A stretch of DNA of 64,000 bases from Actinomycetota bacterium (GTDB lineage Bacteria > Actinomycetota > Acidimicrobiia > Acidimicrobiales > Microtrichaceae). Where the stretch lies: positions 96,770 to 160,769 of the forward strand of contig JADJBW010000013.1 in the NCBI GenBank assembly GCA_016703525.1, read 5' to 3'. The position numbers and the translations under genes were made by a program. Shown one piece after another: positions 54,217 to 62,645 of this stretch (the stretch's first letter is position 1; each line of letters starts with the position of its first letter). The notes beneath the pieces are model-generated. The model had not been told where the DNA came from. It was given only the letters and a program-made list of their open reading frames with translations, and made no database searches.

Positions 54217-55730
54217 GCCGGCCGGTCGATGACCGCCCACCCCTTGTACACATCGGGGTTGGCGAGGGTCGCGAGGACGTCCTCGTCGACGGTGTAGTCG
54301 GGCGATGGGCTCGTCTCGTTGACGCGCATCTTGGCGACCATCGTGCGGTACTGGTCCTCGGGGAACTCCGCGATGTACACGAACCAGCGGCCGGTCGCGC
54401 CGAGCACGAATCGCGCTTCGGCGATACCGGTATCGCACGGCATCCACGAGATGAACACGCCGACCCCGTCACCCGAGACCGCCTCCCATGGTGTGGCGAC
54501 CCCATCGGCAGTGTCCTGAGGCCCTGCATGCGTGGAGAGTTCGGCAAGGCGCCCGCCGCTCGGACACGGCGGATCGATCACGCCGACATAGGTCATCTCG
54601 TTCTGCTGATACAGCGCGCCCATGACCCCGTTTGCCGGGGTCACCGGCGCGCCGAAATCCTCGAGCACCAACGCGGTGGTCGTCGTTGTGTCCGCGTTCG
54701 TGGCGTTCGAGCCGGCGTCATGACGCTCGGCGCCGTCTCCGCGCCCGGACACGGACGCGGACGCGGACACGAACGCGAGCGCACCGACGATGGCGGCGCT
54801 CGCCATGATGCCCGCGACGACGAGCGTCATGACGCGACGGCCGGGCCGATCGCCGGCGGTTCGCTCGGTGCCGGGTGGAACCGTCGCGGGGTCCGCTGCG
54901 ACGGCGTCCAGCGCTTCGGCCAGTTGCGTCGCGGTGGCGTAGCGGTGGTCGGGGTCGATGCGCGTCGCGGTGCGAAGCACCGCTGCCAAACCGTCGGGAA
55001 GGCCCAACGCTCGCGGATCGGGAACCCCGGCGGTGCAGATCGTGTTGACGAGCTGCGCAAGCCCGGAGTCGTCGCCCCCGGCGAAAAGCGGCCGACCGGC
55101 AGCAGCCGATAGCAGCGAAAGGGCCAACGAGTAGATGTCGGAGCGCTCGTCGGCCTTTGCGCCCTCGAGAACCTCCGGCGCCGCGTACATGACGGTGATC
55201 GCCATCGTTGCGGTCGCCGACTTGGAGTGGGTGTCGAGGGTGCTCGCGGCCCCGAAGTCAGCGATGAGCGGCGATTGTTCCCCGTCGAGGAGCAGGTTCG
55301 AGGGCTTGAGGTCCCGGTGGAGAACCCCGGCCGCGTGCGCCGCGCCGAGCGCACGGCCAAGCCGCGCACCGAGCGCGGCGACGCGCTCGGCGGGCATCGG
55401 GCCGAAGCGGTTGATGTGCTCCGCGAGGGTTCCGCCGGGTGCGAACGGTGTGACGAGGAAGCTGCGGCCATCGTCGAGCGTGCCGGACTCCTCGACCGCC
55501 AGCACACCGGGAACGCCGTCGAGCCGCCGCGCCGCTGCGCACTGGCGAGCGAAGGCGGAGCCATGGTCGGCATCGAAGATCTTCACCGCCACCGCCGCCC
55601 CGTCCACGCATCGCCGAGCGCTGTAGACCGTGGCCGTGCCTCCGCTCGCGAGCCGGGTGAGGTGCTCATAGCCCCCCACCAGCGGCGCTGGCGCGAGGCG
55701 ATCGGCAGGCTGGTCAGACGAGTTGCTCAA
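54213..55730 (-). CDS. Ser/Thr protein kinase with extracellular domain
   Basis: 505 aa from a TTG at 55730 that overlaps the FHA gene's stop (TTGA). Hanks-type kinase: G-loop LASGGTATVYSARR (about 27-40), VAVKIF Lys near 50, catalytic HRDLKPSNLLLD, IADFGAAS, MYAAPEVLEG and DERSDIYSLALSLLSAAAG. The catalytic Asp, Lys and DFG Asp are all present. One membrane helix (VMTLVVAGIMASAAIVGALAFV, about residues 307-328) leads to an outside domain with paired Cys (DPPCPSGG, MPCDTG), not PASTA repeats. It probably phosphorylates the co-encoded FHA protein or a membrane target. Confidence 0.93.
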   Translation of the reverse strand: MSNSSDQPADRLAPAPLVGGYEHLTRLASGGTATVYSARRCVDGAAVAVKIFDADHGSAFARQCAAARRLDGVPGVLAVEESGTLDDGRSFLVTPFAPGGTLAEHINRFGPMPAERVAALGARLGRALGAAHAAGVLHRDLKPSNLLLDGEQSPLIADFGAASTLDTHSKSATATMAITVMYAAPEVLEGAKADERSDIYSLALSLLSAAAGRPLFAGGDDSGLAQLVNTICTAGVPDPRALGLPDGLAAVLRTATRIDPDHRYATATQLAEALDAVAADPATVPPGTERTAGDRPGRRVMTLVVAGIMASAAIVGALAFVSASASVSGRGDGAERHDAGSNATNADTTTTTALVLEDFGAPVTPANGVMGALYQQNEMTYVGVIDPPCPSGGRLAELSTHAGPQDTADGVATPWEAVSGDGVGVFISWMPCDTGIAEARFVLGATGRWFVYIAEFPEDQYRTMVAKMRVNETSPSPDYTVDEDVLATLANPDVYKGWAVIDRPA

Positions 55731-56497
55731 CGGTGACCCCCGGTCGGTGCGTCCGGGTCTCCCGGCCGGCTCTTGGCGATCGTGTGGGCGGCGACCGTGT
55801 GAGCGTCGAGCGCCGCGAGGTCGGCGACGGTGATCGTACCGTTGCCGACGAGGTGATTCACGAGGTGGATCCGTCGATCGTTGGCGCGGCGTCCCGGTGA
55901 ACGCATCCCCTCCACCCCGATCCGATCGAGGCGGTGGCACAACCAGTCGAGCTTGCGGTTGAACTTGGCGACGCTCCATCCGAGGCGCAGGGCGCCATCC
56001 CGGTTCGCGGGAAGCTGGCGGGAGCGCGTCGGCTCTCGGAGCCGGTCCTCGGCGAGCACGGTCACCATCAGCCGCTGCTCGGCGGTGAGCGGGAGGTCGA
56101 GCGAGCGAAAGGTCGCCGTCGTGTCCGTCGGTCGCTGCGCCACGATCACCGCCGGTCCCGGCGGCTCGGCGAGGTGGAGCCGAATCTCGTAGCTGCACGC
56201 GCCAGCGGAGAACCCGATGATCGACTCCGCGTGCAGAATCGGGGCCGATCGGGCGTAGTCGACCAGAGCGGTGCACCCGGCGCTGGTCACCCGCAATGGC
56301 GTCCACTCGCCGAGACACTCCACCCACCACAACGCGTCGCGCCGCACCAGGCGCCCGACGCTGCGGTGCAGGAACGGGTTCGAATCGATGTCGAGATCGG
56401 CCCCCCGACCGAACACCAAACCGTCCCCGTTGACCGTCACCGTGCGCCGACTGCCCGCGAACTCCACGGTCAGGGCCGAAGCTGACATCGGCGGCAT
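55727..56497 (-). CDS. FHA-domain protein with C-terminal helical (wHTH-like) region
   Basis: 256 aa from an ATG at 56497 (an ATG at 56488 is an alternative). FHA domain at residues ~8-95: VTVNGDGLVFGRGADLDIDSNPFLHRSVGRLVRRD, with GR and the S/H phosphothreonine-contact segment. A middle strand-rich part (EIRLHLAEPPGPAVIVAQR) is followed by a helical half (LPLTAEQRLMVTVLAEDRL, LGWSVAKFNRKLDWLCHRL) that resembles a winged helix. Translationally coupled to the kinase by the TTGA overlap. Expected to bind phosphothreonine on a kinase substrate and perhaps contact DNA. Confidence 0.85.
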   Translation of the reverse strand: MPPMSASALTVEFAGSRRTVTVNGDGLVFGRGADLDIDSNPFLHRSVGRLVRRDALWWVECLGEWTPLRVTSAGCTALVDYARSAPILHAESIIGFSAGACSYEIRLHLAEPPGPAVIVAQRPTDTTATFRSLDLPLTAEQRLMVTVLAEDRLREPTRSRQLPANRDGALRLGWSVAKFNRKLDWLCHRLDRIGVEGMRSPGRRANDRRIHLVNHLVGNGTITVADLAALDAHTVAAHTIAKSRPGDPDAPTGGHR

Positions 56498-56919
56498 GGT
56501 AGCCCCAGGAACGGTGTCGACGACCGGCGCATGCGGTGATCGATCCCCATTGCCGGAGCGTGAGCGTCGCCGTAGACATCGCCACAACCGGCGGTGGGCC
56601 GCCGCGCAGTGCGACAACCCGATGCCGGTCCCCAGGAACACCACGGAGGGAGGTGACCATGCAGTGCACAACCGGACGACGACGCCGAAACGACGGCGGG
56701 CGACGTAACCGCGACGACGGCGGGCGACGTAGCCGCGACGACGCCTCGCGACGTAGGTAGCGGCGCGAATCGGGCCGGGTGGCCAGTCGAATCGCAGCTG
56801 CCTTCCGCCTTCCGCCTTCCGGCTTCCGTCATCCGGCCCGATGCCGCCGCGCTCCCCCGCGACCCGTCCTGCGCGTTCGGCGTCGCCGGGCGAGCCGGGC
56901 GAGCCGGGCGAGCCGGGCG
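56498..56919. other. Repeat-rich intergenic region
   Basis: 422 bp before the MFS gene. It contains a 24-bp unit (CGACGGCGGGCGACGTAACC and four more bases) repeated 2.8 times at 56691-56760, and a 9-bp unit CGAGCCGGG repeated three times at 56891-56917. No convincing gene. Confidence 0.6.
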
Positions 56920-58210
56920 ATGTCCCACAGGATCCGAACAGGCGCACGGGTGGACCCCACAACCGACCACAACTGGGCCCGGTTCCGGCGCTACTGGATC
57001 GGCAACCTCGTCTCGTTCATCGGCGACTACTTCTCCATCATCGCTATCCCTTTTGTTGCGTTCGAGCTGTCCCGCTCGGCGTTCGTGGTCGGAGTGGTCG
57101 AATTCGCCGAGATGGGCGTCACCGTTGCATTCGGGGTGCAATTGGGCCGCGCCGCCGACCGCGGCGACCTCCGCGTCACCCTCGCCACGACCGATGCAGC
57201 ACGTGCCGCGTTGCTCGGCCTTACCGCCGTGGTGGTGGCAGCCACCGCTCCGTCGGCCTGGTGGATCGCAGCGCTCGCCGTCGCACTGGGCGCGCTGCGT
57301 TCCGTCCATGACGGTGCCGAGCACCGCCTCGTACCGTCGCTGCTCGACGACGACGAACGGATTGTCGCGGCGAACGCCCGCTTCGGAATCTCCGACGGCG
57401 CCGGGCAGATCGTCGGTTCGACGCTCGTCGGGCTCGTCGTCGGCTACGGCGCGGTTTTACGCGATCGGCTTCGACGCCGTCACCTTCGCGTTCGCATCGG
57501 CCGCGACCTGGTCGATCGGTGCCGTCGGCCGGGCGGTGAGCGGCCGAGGCGTCGGCGACGAACCCACGACCGTCACGACCCCTGCGGAGCCCGCCACGCC
57601 CACCGTGACCTTGCGCGACACGCTCGCGGCGATACGCGACGAGGACCGGTTCTGGCGGCTGCTGGTCGTGTCGGGGCTGTCCAACATCACCTCGGTGTGC
57701 TTCTACGGCCAATTCGTCGTTTTCGCCACCACCGACCTGCACATCGGCGGACCGCAGATCGGCGCGACGTTTGCGATCCAGGGTGTCGGCGGCGTCATCG
57801 CGTCGGTTGCGATCGACCGAGGCCTACGGCCCGCCCCTCGGTGGCAGGCGATCGGTCCCGCGCTGATCGCCCTCGTGCCGATCGCCGCCGCGCTCACTCG
57901 GAGCTGGCCGGTCACCATGATCGGCTTCGCGATCGTCGGCGCCGCGGTCGCGCGCGACATGGCTGTGCTCGGTGTGGCGCAACATGTCGGATTCGACCCC
58001 GATATCCAGGGCCGCATCGCGATGATCCGTCGCTCCGTCCTGTATGTGCTGATCGCACCTGGGATCGTGGCGGCCGGCGCGGTTGCGGAGCGCTTCGGCG
58101 CCTCCGCCCTGTTCATCGGCACCGGTATCGCCGGGCTCGCTGCACCGGTCGCGGCGGTCGCACTCGGCGTCCATCGCGTCGCTCACCCCGCCTCGCGGGC
58201 GACCGACTGA
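56920..58210 (+). pseudogene. MFS transporter, frameshifted
   Basis: The first frame gives FRRYWIGNLVSFIGDYFSIIAIPFVAFELS, EFAEMGVTVAFGVQLGRAADRGD and DGAGQIVGSTLVGLVVGYGAV. The second continues YAIGFDAVTFAFASAATW, with the remaining helices (LLVVSGLSNITSVCFYGQF, TFAIQGVGGVIAS, MIRRSVLYVLIAPGIVAAGAVAERFG). The break is a run of four T at 57455-57458; three T would restore AVYAIGFDAV. About 12 membrane helices overall, close to multidrug/enterobactin-exporter-like MFS proteins. GTG at 56950 is an equally likely start, since the ATG at 56920 directly follows a 9-bp repeat. Confidence 0.88.
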
Positions 58211-58268
58211 CGCCGGGCGGGCCGCACCGGCACGGCTCGGCGCGCGACCTCGCAGGAAACGTCGGCCG

Positions 58269-58973
58269 TCAGCGAGCCGTCAGCATGGGCAGCGAACCGC
58301 CGCCGAGTTGGCCGTCGAGTCCGGCGTACCGAACGCGAGCCATGAACGTCTCGGGAAGCCAGGTGAAGTTCACCAACTGGGGATGCGCCGGGCAACGCGC
58401 CAGCGCCCACAGTGCGAACACGAGCTCGACACAGACGCTCGAGAGCTGGAACGTCTCGGCCCCGCCGGATGCCATCGTGGCGCTCCACTGCGCAGTGCCC
58501 GGGCCGAGCAGATCCATGCGCTGAATCGAGTGGTAGCCGAACGACAGCAGCTGGCCGGAGGTGTCGAGGTAGATCCCGTAGTTGCTCACATGAACCACGC
58601 CGCCGTCGATCGGACGCCACGCGATGCTCGCGTCCGCCGCGGCCCGGGACTTCCGCCGAGCGTTGCCGAGCGCCGACCCGCCGAGCGTCGCACCTCCGAG
58701 GACGATTCCCATCGGGCTGAAACCACCGACGAAGGTGGTGTTCGTCCGGTAGGTCCCGTCGCCGATCGCGCCGAGCCAATTCCGCTCATACGTTCCCGAC
58801 GCCAACACGACCTCGGAGTAGTCGTTCGAAAGGCTCAAGGCGAAGTTGGTCGGGCGGCCGGCGAGCGTTTCGCCGCGAAGCACCGCTCCCACGATCCGGG
58901 CGGTTTCCCAGAGCATCGATTCGTGCGCGGTCCATTCGATCGCGCGCGGATCGCCGTCACCGGCATCGCCCAT
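58269..58973 (-). CDS. Hypothetical protein
   Basis: 234 aa from an ATG at 58973, 2 nt after the upstream stop. Not recognised. Visible: AIEWTAHESMLWETARIVGAVLRGE at the N-terminus, a Gly-rich stretch (GGFSPMGIVLGGATLGGSALGN, about residues 80-101), and a beta-rich second half (HVSNYGIYLDTSGQLLSFGYHSIQRMD, about 130-156) ending in helical ELVFALWALA. No signal peptide. Probably works with the DUF4190-like membrane protein in the same unit. Confidence 0.65.
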   Translation of the reverse strand: MGDAGDGDPRAIEWTAHESMLWETARIVGAVLRGETLAGRPTNFALSLSNDYSEVVLASGTYERNWLGAIGDGTYRTNTTFVGGFSPMGIVLGGATLGGSALGNARRKSRAAADASIAWRPIDGGVVHVSNYGIYLDTSGQLLSFGYHSIQRMDLLGPGTAQWSATMASGGAETFQLSSVCVELVFALWALARCPAHPQLVNFTWLPETFMARVRYAGLDGQLGGGSLPMLTAR

Positions 58974-58975
58974 CG

Positions 58976-59344
58976 TCACCGCCCGGCCTGGGTGCCCGAC
59001 GACACCATCGCCGCAACGAGAAAGAGGACCCACACCGCGAGGAAAGTGCCCGAGAGGGCCAGGGCCAAGACGGCCTTGCCGCGTCCATCGCCGCCCCGAC
59101 GGTCTGCCTCTTTCAGCGCTTGGAGGCCGAAGTAGAAGGCGGGGAACTGGAGAAGGCCGCAACACAGCAGTCCGACACAGGCGAGGATGATCGCCGTCGT
59201 CGCCTTGTCGTTGCCGCCCTTGAGCCAGCTCTCGCCCGTCGCCTGCGCATACCCGCCGGCGCCCATGTAGCCCCCGGATCCCTGACCCGGCCCCGGACCC
59301 GGCGGCGGAGGCGACGGTGGTGGCGGCGGCGGCAAAGGCGACAT
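58976..59344 (-). CDS. Small DUF4190-like membrane protein
   Basis: 122 aa from an ATG at 59344. A Pro-rich N-terminus (MSPLPPPPPPSPPPPGPGPG, then GSGGYMGAGGY) precedes two membrane helices: ATTAIILACVGLLCCGLLQFPAFYFGLQALKEAD and AVLALALSGTFLAVWVLFLVAAMV, the DUF4190 pattern. Function unknown; operon with the downstream hypothetical gene. Confidence 0.75.
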   Translation of the reverse strand: MSPLPPPPPPSPPPPGPGPGQGSGGYMGAGGYAQATGESWLKGGNDKATTAIILACVGLLCCGLLQFPAFYFGLQALKEADRRGGDGRGKAVLALALSGTFLAVWVLFLVAAMVSSGTQAGR

Positions 59345-59534
59345 GGGCGCTCCCTCGGCTCGTGCAGCGATCACCGCCCCCCGGAGACGGCGAGACCGAG
59401 CGACAGCATTGCGGCATCAAGGACCTTCGACAATGGGGATGGATCACCGGTCGACGACGGCCGATCGGGCCGCGATCAAGCCGTGCCCGTCGCGAGCCGA
59501 AAGCAGGGAGAAGACACATCGATCGGAGTTCACT

Positions 59535-59771
59535 ATGTCGACCACCAGTCCCGACTCCTCGCAGTCCGAGGAGTTCGACGATGGGCTCCTGGCGCGCCTC
59601 GGAGATCTCGACGCGTATGTGGCCGCGTCGCCCTCGCCGGTGAACAGCACCGCCTTCACGGACTCCTCGGCACGTTCCACCGACTGGTCGCTCAGCGCCC
59701 GCCTGGCGAGGGCCTCAGGCGGGCCCGAAGACGCCGACGGCTGCGGTCAGGAGAGCGCTGCGGACTGCTGA
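59535..59771 (+). CDS. Small acidic hypothetical protein with Cys-containing tail
   Basis: 78 aa from an ATG at 59535 with GGAG seven bases upstream. Acidic, Ser-rich N-terminus (SSQSEEFDDGLLARLGDLDAY), then a Ser/Ala-rich middle and a short tail with two Cys (DADGCGQESAADC). No homolog recognised. It could be a real small protein or a chance frame; the good ribosome site is the main support. A modified-peptide precursor is conceivable but no maturation gene is next to it. Confidence 0.4.
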   Translation: MSTTSPDSSQSEEFDDGLLARLGDLDAYVAASPSPVNSTAFTDSSARSTDWSLSARLARASGGPEDADGCGQESAADC

Positions 59772-59993
59772 GCGTTGGATCTCGTTGAGGGGCACACGAC
59801 ACCGATCGCGCTCGTCGGCACGAGGGAGGAACCCGAATCGAACGATACGCCCGTCGGCCCAGGTCGCCGATGAACGGCGCGGACCGAGCGCAGCGACCCG
59901 GTGGCCCGATCCGCAAACTGCATCACGCATGCGGGCGATCCGCGCGACAGTGGGGGTCCGCCGGGTGTGCAACCCGGCCGGAGAGAGGCCGTC

Positions 59994-60113
59994 ATGGCTG
60001 GCAAAGACAAGGGCGGGAGGGCAGCGAAGACGCAGCCCTCGAAGACCGCGAAAGAGAAGCGTCAGGCCAAGCTCGACAAGAAGGTCGAGAAGTCCCGAGG
60101 GAGCGCCGGGTAA
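59994..60113 (+). CDS. Small basic protein
   Basis: 39 aa from an ATG at 59994, preceded by GGAGAGAGG. Sequence is Lys-rich: MAGKDKGGRAAKTQ, then KTAKEKRQAKLDKKVEK. Short basic proteins with KTAKEKR-like cores occur widely in Actinobacteria; function unknown, probably nucleic-acid or ribosome associated. The 5' region (about 59870-59990) is long and could be regulatory. Confidence 0.6.
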   Translation: MAGKDKGGRAAKTQPSKTAKEKRQAKLDKKVEKSRGSAG

Positions 60114-60236
60114 CCGCAGTGGTCCGAACCACGTGGCGCGGGTCGCACACTGCGACCCGCCGCCAGCCACCTTCGATGGTGGCCTCCACCAGATGCGCCC
60201 TCGCCGCACCCTTCGGGTCCCGACCACGACGCGATC

Positions 60237-60797
60237 GTGATTCGACCACCGCGCGGGCTCCTCGTGCTGGTCTCGGGATGTCCGGGAACCGGGAAGTCGA
60301 CCATGGCGGAGCTGATCGCAGCGGAGTGCTCGGGCGCGATCGCGAGTTTCGATTGGGTGATGTCCGCGCTCAGATCGGATCCGGACACCTGGGCGGCAGT
60401 CGAGACCCCGGTCGAGCGGCAGCGGCGAACCGGGTGGACGCTTCTCGCTCGGATCGCCGAGCAGCAGCTTCGAATCGCCGGAGCGTGCATCGTCGACGTC
60501 GTCGCTCACGAGACCTACCGGCGAGAACTCGAGGAGCTGGCCGCTCGGTACGAATCGCGCCTCGCCGTCGTCGAGTGCCTCTGCAGCGACGAATCCCTCC
60601 ACGAGCGGCGCGTGTCGGAACGTCAGCGCAACATCCCCGGCTGGTACGAACTCGATTGGGCGAGCGTGCAACGAAGCCGTGCCAGGTACGTGCCGCTCGA
60701 CGATCCGAAGATGGTCGTCGACGCCGTCGATGACCTCGCCGCCAATCTCCAACGAGTGCTCGAACACATTGCCGCCGTCGTCGGCTCTCGCGGCTGA
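60237..60797 (+). CDS. P-loop kinase (AAA_33 family)
   Basis: 186 aa from a GTG at 60237. Walker A SGCPGTGKSTMAELIAA (about residues 13-29), SFDWVMSAL, CIVDVVAHETYRRELEELA, and a lid-like SLHERRVSERQRNIPGWYEL. This is the zeta-toxin/chloramphenicol-phosphotransferase-like kinase fold. It is coupled to an APH-type phosphotransferase (TGATG overlap), so the two may form a small-molecule phosphorylation unit. Substrate unknown. Confidence 0.85.
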   Translation: MIRPPRGLLVLVSGCPGTGKSTMAELIAAECSGAIASFDWVMSALRSDPDTWAAVETPVERQRRTGWTLLARIAEQQLRIAGACIVDVVAHETYRRELEELAARYESRLAVVECLCSDESLHERRVSERQRNIPGWYELDWASVQRSRARYVPLDDPKMVVDAVDDLAANLQRVLEHIAAVVGSRG

Positions 60798-61699
60798 TGC
60801 ACGACGATCAGGTCGAGATCACCACGTCGCAGGTCGCGGCGCTCGTCGCCGAACAGATCCCAGCGCTCGCCGGCCGCAACGTCGTCCGAGTCGAATCCGC
60901 CGGGACCGTCAATGCGATCTTCCGGATCAGCGCCGACGTCGCCGCTCGGTTCCCGCTCCGATCGGCGGACCCCACCCGACTCCGCGCACGGCTGCGCTCG
61001 GAGGCAGCGGCGGCAACCGAATTCCACCTCGCCTGCCCGTTCCCCGCTCCCGAGCCGATCCACGTCGGCGAACCCGGACACGGCTACCCGCTCCCCTGGA
61101 CCGCACAGACCTGGCTGCCCGGTTCCACAGCGGCGCCCACCTCCGACGCAACGTCAGTCGCTCTCGCCGATGACGTGGCCGTCCTCATCGAGCACCTTCG
61201 AGACTGCGACACACGCGACCGCTCCTTCGCCGGCTCCGGGCGAGGCGGTGTACTCGCAGATCACGACGAGTGGGTCGATGAGTGCATCCGCCGAAGCAGC
61301 GGTCTCCTCGACACCTCCGCGATGACGTCGATGTGGCGGGGGTTCCGCGCCCTGCCTCGCGAGGACCCCGACGTCATGTGCCACGGCGACCTCACGCCCG
61401 CGAACCTGCTCGTTCAGCGCGGGCGCCTGGGTGGCATCCTCGACACCGGTGGCTTCCGAGCGGCAGATCCCGCGCTCGACCTGGTCGCCGCTTGGCATCT
61501 GTTCGGCGCTGAAGCCCGTGAGCGGTTGCGCGATCGTCTCCGCTGCAGCGAGCTGCAATGGGAACGCGGCAAGGCGTGGGCGTTCGAGCAGGCCATCGGC
61601 GCGTACTGGTACTACCGGGACACGAACCCGGCTATGGCCGCCATGGGAAGGACGACACTCGAACGGCTCGTCGGCGGTGCCCCCCGACGTCGGCCATGA
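60797..61699 (+). CDS. APH-family aminoglycoside/small-molecule phosphotransferase
   Basis: 300 aa from the ATG at 60797. N-lobe: VVRVESAGTVNAIFRISADVAARFPLR. The APH catalytic Brenner motif is VMCHGDLTPANLLVQRG (about residues 194-210). The DFG-equivalent is GGILDTGGFRAADPALDLVAAW. Length is typical of phosphotransferases acting on aminoglycosides, macrolides or choline-like substrates. No resistance phenotype can be inferred from sequence alone. Confidence 0.9.
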   Translation: MHDDQVEITTSQVAALVAEQIPALAGRNVVRVESAGTVNAIFRISADVAARFPLRSADPTRLRARLRSEAAAATEFHLACPFPAPEPIHVGEPGHGYPLPWTAQTWLPGSTAAPTSDATSVALADDVAVLIEHLRDCDTRDRSFAGSGRGGVLADHDEWVDECIRRSSGLLDTSAMTSMWRGFRALPREDPDVMCHGDLTPANLLVQRGRLGGILDTGGFRAADPALDLVAAWHLFGAEARERLRDRLRCSELQWERGKAWAFEQAIGAYWYYRDTNPAMAAMGRTTLERLVGGAPRRRP

Positions 61700-61886
61700 C
61701 AAGCCCGACCCCACGTCGTTACCGGCCAGCCAACAAGCCAAATCAGGAACGGAAGCCGTGAACGTCGACCCATCACGGCCGCGAAACGCAATGCCTGCCT
61801 CGATCCATCGAGGGCGCGGTCCCTCCCCTGCTGTGCTGCCCCCGAGGTACCGCGCGGTCCCGATCGCGAACGGAACAGCCCGGCGA

Positions 61887-62080
61887 TCAGGGATGGATCA
61901 GCTCGACGTGGCGCCCGGACACCTCCGCCAGCCGTTCGAGATCGTGACGGTCGACGGTCACGATCTCGTCCCCGTCGACAGCGAGCAACACGACGCCAGC
62001 ATCGATGACGTCAGCGAGCCCCGCGGCGCCAAGGAGCCGGCCAGCAGCGAGAAGAACACCGGAGGACCGCCCCCCGGCCG
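61887..62080 (-). pseudogene. PIN-domain (VapC-like) C-terminal remnant
   Basis: The frame ending at 61887 encodes LLGAAGLADVIDAGVVLLAV, then GDEIVTVDRHDLERLAEVSGRHVELIHP. This is the C-terminal third of a PIN ribonuclease, with Asp in ADVIDA and the TxD motif. The N-terminal two thirds, including the first catalytic Asp, are absent. Upstream it runs into a G/C homopolymer stretch (62069-62099). A truncated toxin or an assembly join are both possible. Confidence 0.65.
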
Positions 62081-62099
62081 GGGGGCCCGGGGGGGCCCC
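62069..62099. other. G/C homopolymer junction
   Basis: Runs of 6 C, 6 G, 7 G and 4 C alternate in about 30 bases (CCCCCCGGCCGGGGGGCCC, then seven G and four C). It lies exactly where a PIN fragment and an unrelated protein meet. Nothing else in the window looks like it; it may be a recombination scar or an assembly artefact. Confidence 0.7.
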
Positions 62100-62645
62100 A
62101 TGGAACGGGCCGCGTCGATCACTGGTTGCCAAGCAGCTCGAAGTGCGATCGGGAGCACGAGGTCGTCCCACGCGTCGACCAGCAGTGCGCCATCCACGAA
62201 TCGCTCGACATCGATGGGACGCCCCTCCCGAAGGATCGTCTCGTACGCCCGGAGTCGCCGCTGCCGATCCCACAACTCGACCTTCCGGTTGTTCCGTGAC
62301 CACTCGAGATGCAACGGAAGCTCGACCCGCCCAATAGCCGCGCCGGTCTCGATGCGCCACAGGACGTCCCGGATGAACGCGACACGTCCACGGCCGAAAT
62401 CGATCTCCGACCATGTCGGCATCGGCGCGAGTTCCAGCCGTTGATGCGGACGCCCAGCACGGCCCGGCGCAGGTCGGTCAGCACCGCCGCACCGACCGCC
62501 GGGGGGATCGAGAACACGTCGCGGTGGTGATCCGCTGCGACGAGCAAGGTGATGCCGTCGACCTCGGCGACGCGGCCCGTCGGAAACAGGCGGGACGGAG
62601 CGCTCAGACCGATGAGCGGCGCGGCCTCGGCGGACAGACCCGCAT
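62100..62645 (-). pseudogene. Hypothetical protein, frameshifted
   Basis: Directly after the DUF1643 stop (TAGATG). Reading across two small frame breaks gives LSAEAAPLIGLSAPSRLFP, VAEVDGITLLVAADHHRDVFS, TDLRRAVLGVRING, then LELAPMPTWSEIDFGRGRVAF, RVELPLHLEWSRNNRKVELWD and RFVDGALLVDAWDDLVLPIALRAAW. One break near 62422 (AACGGCTGG should be AACGGGCTGG); one at the start (ATGCGGGTCTG). About 180 aa. Its family was not identified with confidence; found here among toxin-antitoxin-like remains. Confidence 0.55.

Noticed and set aside
59535..59771. Lanthipeptide-type precursor because of the two-Cys tail.
   Set aside because: No LanM, radical-SAM, YcaO or peptidase gene is adjacent and the tail lacks a clear core pattern.
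60237..61699. Kinase plus phosphotransferase as a zeta-epsilon toxin-antitoxin or confirmed resistance system.
   Set aside because: No epsilon-like antitoxin and no substrate evidence; only generic folds can be assigned.
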